In this document: in pieces, positions 5,504-10,236 of the stretch | Numbering within the stretch: the first letter of the stretch is position 1 | How the letters are laid out: every line of letters begins with the position of its first letter | Assembly (NCBI GenBank): GCA_017883105.1 | Contig: JADGOF010000051.1 | Span: 1-10,236, forward strand | Reading direction: 5' to 3' | Origin: Acidimicrobiales bacterium | GTDB lineage: Bacteria > Actinomycetota > Acidimicrobiia > Acidimicrobiales > RAAP-2 | Length of the DNA stretch: 10,236 bases | The notes under the pieces: generated by a model | What the model saw: only the letters and a program-made list of their open reading frames with translations | The model's database searches: none | Told to the model about the DNA's origin: nothing | Program-made: the position numbers and the translations under genes

Positions 5504-7174
5504 ATGGCCAGCCCCGGACGCCTGACCCGAAGACGGATCCTCATGGCCGGGCTCCTCGTCAGCGCGTCAATCGCAGGAACCGTCGTTGTGGGCACGCACC
5601 GTGCCGACGACGCACCTGCGGCATCGGGCGCTGCGGCCCGTTGCCCGTGGGTGTCCCAGGCCCGACAGGGAGATGGCACTGCAGCGTCGCTGGCCGCCGA
5701 GGTCCTGGCCCGGATGACGCTCGGTCAGAAGGCGTCGTTCGTCGTCCTGCGGACGGCCCCGCCCCTCGAGAACACCAACCTCGGGATCCCCTCGATGTGC
5801 ATCCCGCCGCTGACGCTCACCGACGGGCCGAACGGGATCGCCTACAACATGCACGGCGTGACGCAGCTGCCATCCGCCATAGGATTAGCCGCCACCTTCG
5901 ACCCGTCGGTTGCGCGTGCCACAGGTACGGTCATGGGCCAGGAGGCACGGGCGAAGGGAATCGACGCCGCGCAAGGGCCCGAGCTCAACCTTGCCCGGGT
6001 GCCGGAGGCCGGCCGTATCTTCGAGGCATTCGGCGAGGACCCGGTGCTGACCGGCGCCATGGGCGTCGCCAACGTGGAGGGCATCCAGTCCACCGGGACC
6101 ATGGCGAACCTAAAACACGTCACCGCGTACTCGCAAGAGACAGCGCGCCACATCCTCGACCAGCAGGTCCCCGCCCGGGCGCTCGCCGAAGTGTTCAACC
6201 CACCGTACGAAGAAGCCGTACAGCAGTCCCACGTTGCGTCCATCATGTGCTCGTACGGCTCGGTCAACACCGTCAACGACTGCTCCGACCCGACCGTGTA
6301 CGCCGACCTCGCATCTTGGGGGTTCACTGGATTCGTTCGGTCCGATCTCACCGCTGTGCCGAATCAGGGAACGGCCGCGGCGTTCCGGGCCGGCATCGCC
6401 CTCATCAAACCCGGCTCGCCCGCCGCCCTGGTCCGACTGGTTCGGTCCGGCGCCATCCCGGTTGCCGATCTGAACCGGGCGGTCACCGAGACTCTGACCA
6501 CGATGTTCCGGTACGGGCTCATCGGCCGTCCCGTCCAAGGCAGACCGTCCGCCAACGTCATCACCCCGGCACACACCCGCGTGGCGACCACGACGGCCGA
6601 GGCATCCATGGTGCTCCTGAAGAACGCCGGAGCGGTCCTCCCGCTGGCGCACGGCATCGGGTCGATCGCCGTGATCGGATCCGGGGCGACCCACCCGATT
6701 ACCGCGGGTGACGGCAGCTCGGCGGTCGTGGCGCCGTTCGTGTCCTCACCGCTCGCCGCCCTGCGGTCCGCGCTCGACCGCTCGACCGCGATCCGGTACG
6801 CCCAGGGAGGACTGCGCTCCATCCAGCTTCGCTCCATCACCACCCGTCAGACGATCTCCAGGCGCTACTTCGACACGGATGAGCCACACCTGCACACCGA
6901 CCGGGTCGAATCCGGAAAGGAGGACCTCCCGGTCGTCGAATCCCGAAACGTGACCGACGCCGTGGCTACCGCCACGACCCCCGGAACGGGGAAGTACTGG
7001 AGCTCTTGGAGCGAGACGATCACCCCCCGCTCGTCCGGGATCTACCAGATCGGGCTCCACGAAGTCGGCGACACCTGGCTGACCATGAACGGCGCCCCGG
7101 TCCTGTCCTCGGCCGGGCTCCACACTCCGAACCTGCTGTCCACCGCCGTGTCCCTCCGGGCCGGGGTGCACTAA
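5504..7174 (+). CDS. Glycoside hydrolase family 3, N-terminal part ended by a premature stop
   Basis: GH3 enzymes release terminal sugars, usually glucose or xylose, from beta-linked oligosaccharides and glycosides. ATG 5504 has AAGGAG about 14 bases upstream. The leader (TRRRILMAGLLVSASIAG) resembles a twin-arginine export signal. The catalytic barrel (PF00933) covers residues 60-350 with LTDGPNGI (Asp107), LNLARVPEAGR (Arg165), FGEDP, KHVTAYS (Lys204-His205), SIMCSYGSVN and GFVRSD, whose Asp281 is in the position of the family nucleophile. The second GH3 domain starts near residue 365 (ASMVLLKNAGAVLPL, GDGSSAVV). A PA14-like insert runs from about 450 (SGIYQIGLHEVGDTWLTMNG). Codon 557 is TAA, in the middle of that insert. 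The frame continues uninterrupted to 8059, so the intact protein would have about 851 residues. As it stands the protein lacks the rest of domain 2 and is unlikely to be a normal enzyme. Confidence 0.85.
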   Translation: MASPGRLTRRRILMAGLLVSASIAGTVVVGTHRADDAPAASGAAARCPWVSQARQGDGTAASLAAEVLARMTLGQKASFVVLRTAPPLENTNLGIPSMCIPPLTLTDGPNGIAYNMHGVTQLPSAIGLAATFDPSVARATGTVMGQEARAKGIDAAQGPELNLARVPEAGRIFEAFGEDPVLTGAMGVANVEGIQSTGTMANLKHVTAYSQETARHILDQQVPARALAEVFNPPYEEAVQQSHVASIMCSYGSVNTVNDCSDPTVYADLASWGFTGFVRSDLTAVPNQGTAAAFRAGIALIKPGSPAALVRLVRSGAIPVADLNRAVTETLTTMFRYGLIGRPVQGRPSANVITPAHTRVATTTAEASMVLLKNAGAVLPLAHGIGSIAVIGSGATHPITAGDGSSAVVAPFVSSPLAALRSALDRSTAIRYAQGGLRSIQLRSITTRQTISRRYFDTDEPHLHTDRVESGKEDLPVVESRNVTDAVATATTPGTGKYWSSWSETITPRSSGIYQIGLHEVGDTWLTMNGAPVLSSAGLHTPNLLSTAVSLRAGVH

Positions 7175-8059
7175 ACGTTCGCGATCCGCTGGTTCGCGGT
7201 CGACGGTTATCCCGCGCCCGCGTTCGGCATCGCCGATGAGACTGCACAATTTGACGCGGCCGTCGCCGCCGCTCGTCGGTCCTCGGTCGCCGTGGTCTTC
7301 ACCGGAGAGATTCAGAGGGAGGGTGCCGACCGCTCGCTGGCGCTCCCGGGCGACGCTGATCAGTTGATCGCGGCCGTGGCCGCCGTCAACCCCCGCACCG
7401 TGGTCGTCATCAACAGCGGTGGGGCGGTTCTCATGCCGTGGCTGGCGAACGTGGCTGGCGTCGTCGAGGCCTGGTACCCGGGCGAGGAGGACGGTACTGT
7501 CGTGGCCGCGGTCCTGACCGGTCAGGTCGACCCCTCGGGACGGCTGCCGATCACGTTCCCAACCGCCCAGCCCGCATCGACGGTCGCCGAGTTTCCTGGG
7601 ATCGACGCCGGGGTGAGTTTCGGTACGGGCCTCGACATCGGTTACCGGTGGTATCAGGCCAACGGCGTCACCCCGCTGTTCCCGTTCGGCTTCGGACTCG
7701 ATTACACCTCGTTCGACCTCTCGGACGCGCAGGTCGCTCCGTCGCCGGCGGGGGGCTACACCGTGGAGGTCGACGTGGCCAACACCGGCTCCCGGTCCGG
7801 AGCCGATGTCGTCGAGGCCTATGTGGCCTATCCGTCCGGACTCGGCGAGCCCCCGGAGCAGCTCCGCGCCTTCAAGAAAGTCGTCGTGGCGCCCGGAGAA
7901 ACCACCCGTGCAACGCTCGTGCTTCCAGCGTCGGGCTTCGCCTCGGACGCTGGGGGGACGCCCACCGTGGTGGCCGGCAGCTACGTCGTCGGCGTCGGCG
8001 AGTCGTCGGCCGATCTGCCGATCCAGCTCCCGGTGGAGGTCCCGGCACAGGCGGCCTGA
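7175..8059 (+). pseudogene. Glycoside hydrolase family 3, C-terminal part after the stop
   Basis: This is the direct in-frame continuation of the gene starting at 5504. It opens with TFAIRWFAVDGY, the end of the PA14 fold, then returns to the second GH3 domain (PF01915): VVFTGEIQREGADRSLALPG (Glu602, Glu606 and Asp609 in full-length numbering, the region where many GH3 enzymes carry the acid/base Glu), VVVINSGG, AWYPGEEDG and DPSGRLPITFP. The fibronectin type III-like domain (PF14310) follows, with LFPFGFGLDYTSF at about 725-737 and a beta-rich end at 851. Every expected block is present and in frame. Restart of translation would need GTG 7292 or ATG 7433, neither with a good ribosome binding site. 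Either the stop is recent, or it is a sequencing error, or it is read through. Confidence 0.8.
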
Positions 8060-8371
8060 GGTGGCGGCTGTCCCATGTCTTGGTCGGGGGACAACTACAT
8101 TGGTGGCCTGCCGAAAGCGGATCCTCATATGGACCGGCACTTCGGGCCCTGGGGGTGCCCCAGAATACCGACGGCCAGGACTCCAGAGGTGCCCCACTCG
8201 TGCCGTTCCGTGCGCAGCAACCGGAGCAAGCACGGAGGCCGCCTACCCCGGCTGCAAAGCATACAGAACCGCTGTCGGCAGCCGGTGCCCTGGGTGCCGC
8301 CGATCGCACCCGAGTCGGCGATCAAGCGCACCCGCTCTGGCACCGAACGACGCGCCAGAACGACGGCCGTC

Positions 8372-8402
8372 GCCATCCTGGCCTCAACGCAGAACGGCAC
8401 CT
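8372..8402. repeat. 31-bp direct repeat, left copy
   Basis: It matches 9307-9337 at 28 of 31 positions (GCCATCCTGGCC, then CGCAGA and CGGCACCT, the shared parts). The two copies are in the same orientation, 935 bases apart, and flank the toxin-antitoxin operon (8451-9232). The right end of this copy overlaps the hairpin at 8396-8426. Confidence 0.75.
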
Positions 8403-8426
8403 CGGGAGTGCAGGCCACTCGGTGCC
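8396..8426 (-). terminator. Hairpin after the toxin gene, candidate terminator
   Basis: GGCACC (8396-8401) pairs with GGTGCC (8421-8426) and GAGTG (8406-8410) with CACTC (8416-8420), with a 4-nt bulge on one side and a 5-nt loop. On the minus strand it begins 24 bases beyond the toxin stop codon. The stem is strong, but no T-run follows. Confidence 0.5.
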
Positions 8427-8450
8427 ATGTGTCTGCCGACTCCGGCTTGA

Positions 8451-8810
8451 CTACTGGAGCCAGAACACCCAATCGCCATCACCACTGGGTGGGTCTGCCA
8501 TCAACATCCCGAGGGCAGCGACCAGATCGGCGGGATATGCGTTGCTACCGCGGTGGTAGCGGCGTGGCGAGGTGAACACGACACCAGCGTGGTGCTCACC
8601 GGTGACTGCCCAACTCCGGACGATCCGGTCGAAGTCTCGTGCGTTCTCGGTGACCACAGCTCTACCCGTTCGGCTTGCCGCCCGTAGCAGTTCTTCGTCC
8701 GGCAAGGATGCGAGTACCGGATCGTCGGCTGCGGCCACTACGTCGTGGCTATCAGCTCGTAGCCGCTCTGCGGCCAGGCGCGAGTGGTGCGTATCGAGCA
8801 GGAGCCTCAC
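8451..8810 (-). CDS. PIN-like toxin, DUF5615 family
   Basis: The 119-aa product is the probable toxin of a type II toxin-antitoxin pair. DUF5615 proteins (PF18480) are PIN-like and are presumed to cut RNA with a cluster of acidic residues binding a metal ion. Visible motifs in order: RLLLDTHHS at the start (Asp6), a helix AAERLRADSHDVV, PDEELLRAA (Asp38, Glu39, Glu40), AVVTENARDF (Glu55, Asp59) and HHAGVVF near residue 75. GTG 8810 is chosen because it begins directly at the PIN-like strand and overlaps the antitoxin stop (GTGA); an ATG at 8840 would add ten residues from inside the antitoxin. Tight coupling to the antitoxin gene is the normal arrangement. The tail after residue 105 is short and Gly/Asp-rich. 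Where family members commonly have Asp-Glu after the first LLL, this one has Asp-Thr, so activity needs testing. Confidence 0.85.
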   Translation of the reverse strand: MRLLLDTHHSRLAAERLRADSHDVVAAADDPVLASLPDEELLRAASRTGRAVVTENARDFDRIVRSWAVTGEHHAGVVFTSPRRYHRGSNAYPADLVAALGMLMADPPSGDGDWVFWLQ

Positions 8811-9232
8811 CCTGCCAATAGGTCCTGCTGGCGGCGCCACAGTGCTTCTGCTTCTTCGGCCGCCCGGCGATTGGCGTCGATCTGGGCGTCGACCTCCATG
8901 GTGAACTCGGCGTAGTAGGCGAGCGCGGCCTCGACCTGTTCGCGGCGCAGCCCGAACACCTTGACCGCTCGCGAGATCCGCTTGCCGGGAGGGACGTCCC
9001 CACCCACCAGACCTTCGATGACCTCCCAGATGTCGGGACCGCCGCCGACGTGGGCACGGCGGCCAGCGGGACCGTCACGGAAGCTCACGAGCGGGTGGCG
9101 CCGAGCGCGCAGACCTTCGTCGATCAACTCCTCGGCCAACGCTGAAGTCGAGGCGCTACGGGTAGCGGCCTCGGACCTGAGCTGTTCGGCCACCCGAGGG
9201 TCATGAAAGCGAACGGACACGGGATGTGACAT
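8807..9232 (-). CDS. Antitoxin with RHH-like N-terminus and DUF433 domain
   Basis: The 141-aa product is the likely antitoxin and autorepressor of the toxin encoded just after it. Residues 1-42 (VSVRFHDPRVAEQLRSEA, TSALAEELIDEGLRAR) have a strand-helix-helix pattern like ribbon-helix-helix DNA-binding proteins. Residues 45-115 (HPLVSFRDGPAGRRA, GGPDIWEVIEGL, FGLRREQVEAALAYYAEF) match the DUF433 pattern (PF04255), a domain often paired with DUF5615 toxins, as I recall for VapBC45-type systems of mycobacteria. The rest (VDAQIDANRRAAEEAEALWRR) is a charged helix likely to hold the toxin. ATG 9232 is chosen because VSVRF begins the fold there; the frame is open to 9277, but the promoter signals lie between. 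The palindrome 9233-9247 directly precedes the start and is the probable operator. Confidence 0.82.
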   Translation of the reverse strand: MSHPVSVRFHDPRVAEQLRSEAATRSASTSALAEELIDEGLRARRHPLVSFRDGPAGRRAHVGGGPDIWEVIEGLVGGDVPPGKRISRAVKVFGLRREQVEAALAYYAEFTMEVDAQIDANRRAAEEAEALWRRQQDLLAG

Positions 9233-9247
9233 GACTACATTGTAGTC
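9233..9247 (-). promoter_or_regulatory. Palindromic operator overlapping a leaderless promoter
   Basis: GACTACA (9233-9239), one central base, and TGTAGTC (9241-9247) form a perfect palindrome immediately upstream of the antitoxin ATG (9232-9230). On the minus strand it contains TACAAT (9244-9239), a close match to the -10 consensus, ending 6 bases before the ATG. Transcription would therefore begin at or next to the A of ATG, giving a leaderless mRNA, and no Shine-Dalgarno sequence is present. No good -35 box is seen; CTGATT (9267-9262) is at the right distance but weak. A dimeric antitoxin bound here would block RNA polymerase. Confidence 0.65.
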
Positions 9248-9306
9248 GGTCAAACAAATGCAATCAGCACCACACACAGAACCTCAGAGCAGAACGTCCA
9301 CTCGTA

Positions 9307-9337
9307 GCCATCCTGGCCGCAGCGCAGATCGGCACCT
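9307..9337. repeat. 31-bp direct repeat, right copy
   Basis: It matches 8372-8402 at 28 of 31 positions in the same orientation. It lies 75 bases upstream of the antitoxin start, in the 289-base intergenic stretch between the antitoxin and the SRPBCC gene. Similarity stops sharply at both ends of the 31 bases, and the hairpin partner found beside the left copy is absent here. Confidence 0.75.
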
Positions 9338-9521
9338 ACGCGTGCGTTCACGGTCCGCAAGCACGCTCGGCGTCGGGCAAGTACGCGGCACCCAGTAAAC
9401 CGGTGTTCTGGGTCACCCTGGACTGGCGATATGCCTGAGCATTTGGGGACAGTGTCGTCGGTGAGCGATAGCAGAGGATTGAAGACTCCCCGGCTCATAC
9501 AGCGCCATACCGGAGCGTGCA

Positions 9522-10010
9522 ATGATTGCAGCCGTGGCTGAACGGTTGGAGGTCCAACGAGCAATTGCGGCAGACCCAGCGGCGATTTTTGGGGTGCTGA
9601 CCAATCCACACGGGCATGTCGCCATCGACAGTTCGGGCATGCTGATGGATGCCACGGGTGATCCGGTCACATCTGTCGGCGACTCCTTCGTGGTGCACAT
9701 GGACCGCGAGGCGCTCAATGATCACCCGCTGGGCCTGTACGACGTCACCGTGAGGATCGTGACATTAGAGCCGGACCGCGAGATCGCGTGGAAGATCGAA
9801 GGTCAGCTCAACCTTGGCCATGTTTATGGTTACAAGCTGGAGCCGATTGACGAGGGGACGCTTGTCACCTCGTACTACGACTGGTCGTCTGTCGACCAGA
9901 GCTGGAAAGACGCGGCTATTTTCCCGGTCATTCCCGAGGGCGCGCTCCGCGCCACGCTCGGCATCCTTGCGCGCACTGTGGCACCGGGCCGCGCTCGGCC
10001 CTTGGCCTGA
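9522..10010 (+). CDS. SRPBCC-domain protein (polyketide cyclase/dehydrase-like)
   Basis: The 162-aa product has the START-like pattern: an opening strand ERLEVQRAIAADPAAIFGVL with the first helix, then GDSFVVHMDREA, YDVTVRIVTLEPDREIAWKI and TLVTSYYDWSSV as successive strands, and a long C-terminal helix (GALRATLGILARTV). This family (SRPBCC; Polyketide_cyc2, PF10604) forms a deep hydrophobic pocket for lipids, polyketides or other small ligands; many members are small stand-alone proteins of unknown ligand. Close relatives, as I recall, are common in mycobacteria. ATG 9522 has CGGAG seven bases upstream; GTG 9534 (VAERLEVQR) is an alternative start that would match the usual family N-terminus. 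There is no signal peptide, so it is probably cytoplasmic. It is divergent from the toxin-antitoxin operon and appears monocistronic. Confidence 0.85.
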   Translation: MIAAVAERLEVQRAIAADPAAIFGVLTNPHGHVAIDSSGMLMDATGDPVTSVGDSFVVHMDREALNDHPLGLYDVTVRIVTLEPDREIAWKIEGQLNLGHVYGYKLEPIDEGTLVTSYYDWSSVDQSWKDAAIFPVIPEGALRATLGILARTVAPGRARPLA

Positions 10011-10236
10011 ACGGTCGGCATTTCTGGTCTGGCCACACCATTCCTCACACCTGCCCCGCTCTCTCTCACTGTTCAGGGGCAGCGACCCGTGTCACCCCCT
10101 CGGGCGACCAGCACCTGCCGAACGACTCTGTTTCAGCCCTAGCGGGAGTTTCCTGGCTATCCGATGAGAGGTCGACATTCTCCCAGGTCAGTGGCAGTGT
10201 TTCGCGTAACGCCGTGTAGTACCTAACTCAGCCCCT

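Larger units (their letters stand above)
8060..8450. other. Region without a convincing gene between GH3 and the toxin gene
   Basis: Open frames occur on both strands but are Arg/Pro/Ser-rich and unsupported. The stretch contains one of two 31-bp direct repeats (8372-8402) and a hairpin (8396-8426) near the end of the toxin gene. No terminator for the GH3 gene is evident directly after 8059. Confidence 0.5.

Noticed and set aside
5320..6711. A 463-codon plus-strand open frame overlapping the start of the GH3 gene
   Set aside because: It is the second frame of the GH3 gene, Arg/Pro/His-rich and without any motif.
5080..7174. Reassigned stop codons explaining both the GH3 TAA and the regulator TAG
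   Set aside because: The two stops are different codons, TAA, TAG and TGA all end other genes here, and the regulator also carries a frameshift. Ordinary mutation or sequencing error is simpler.
6746..8233. A 495-codon open frame on the minus strand opposite the GH3 gene
   Set aside because: It is the antisense shadow of a GC-rich gene: rich in Arg, Gly and His, no domain, while the plus strand encodes every GH3 block.
10067..10230. A minus-strand frame at the right edge reading RETLPLTWENVDLSSD, reminiscent of tyrosine recombinases
   Set aside because: Only about ten residues resemble the integrase motif, the catalytic residues are not visible, the frame is closed by a stop near the edge, and the rest is unlike any integrase.

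Overview
The window looks like a stretch of an actinobacterial (Actinomycetota) chromosome. The coding regions are GC-rich with mostly G or C at third codon positions. GTG starts and stop/start overlaps of the GTGA type are frequent. There is a Cys-anchored LppX/LprG-like lipoprotein, a twin-arginine-type leader on a secreted glycosidase, an apparently leaderless promoter, and an SRPBCC protein of a type common in mycobacteria and relatives. I cannot place the genus.

Layout from left to right. Bases 1-1027 hold no convincing gene, only a 20-bp tandem duplication. A secreted lipoprotein gene follows (1028-1903, +), then an inverted repeat and about 900 bases of decayed sequence with a possible gene remnant on the minus strand. 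Bases 2718-5273 are a patchwork of small genes of unknown function and repeats. Two similar minus-strand units, each a remnant of a small regulator followed by a small helical protein, lie at 3203-2801 and 5273-4598. Two small plus-strand genes (3570-3833 and 4270-4545) lie between them. A repeat family is scattered through this patchwork: a 35-nt box (three copies) and a 45-46-nt hairpin with a constant architecture (three copies, one with a compensatory base-pair change). This is the least explained signal in the window.

Bases 5504-8059 encode an export-directed glycoside hydrolase family 3 enzyme with a PA14-like insert. The gene is complete and in one frame except for a single TAA codon (codon 557) inside the PA14 region. 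After it comes a two-gene toxin-antitoxin operon on the minus strand (antitoxin 9232-8807 with RHH-like and DUF433-like parts; toxin 8810-8451, DUF5615 PIN-like). The two genes overlap by 4 bp, and a perfect palindrome overlaps a consensus-like -10 box that sits so close to the start codon that the mRNA is probably leaderless. Near-identical 31-bp direct repeats flank the operon. An SRPBCC-domain gene (9522-10010, +) closes the window.

Taken together, low gene density, several broken genes, a toxin-antitoxin module and short repeats suggest an accessory, decaying region rather than a housekeeping locus. Apart from the toxin-antitoxin pair and the paired small genes, I see no evidence that the genes form one pathway.
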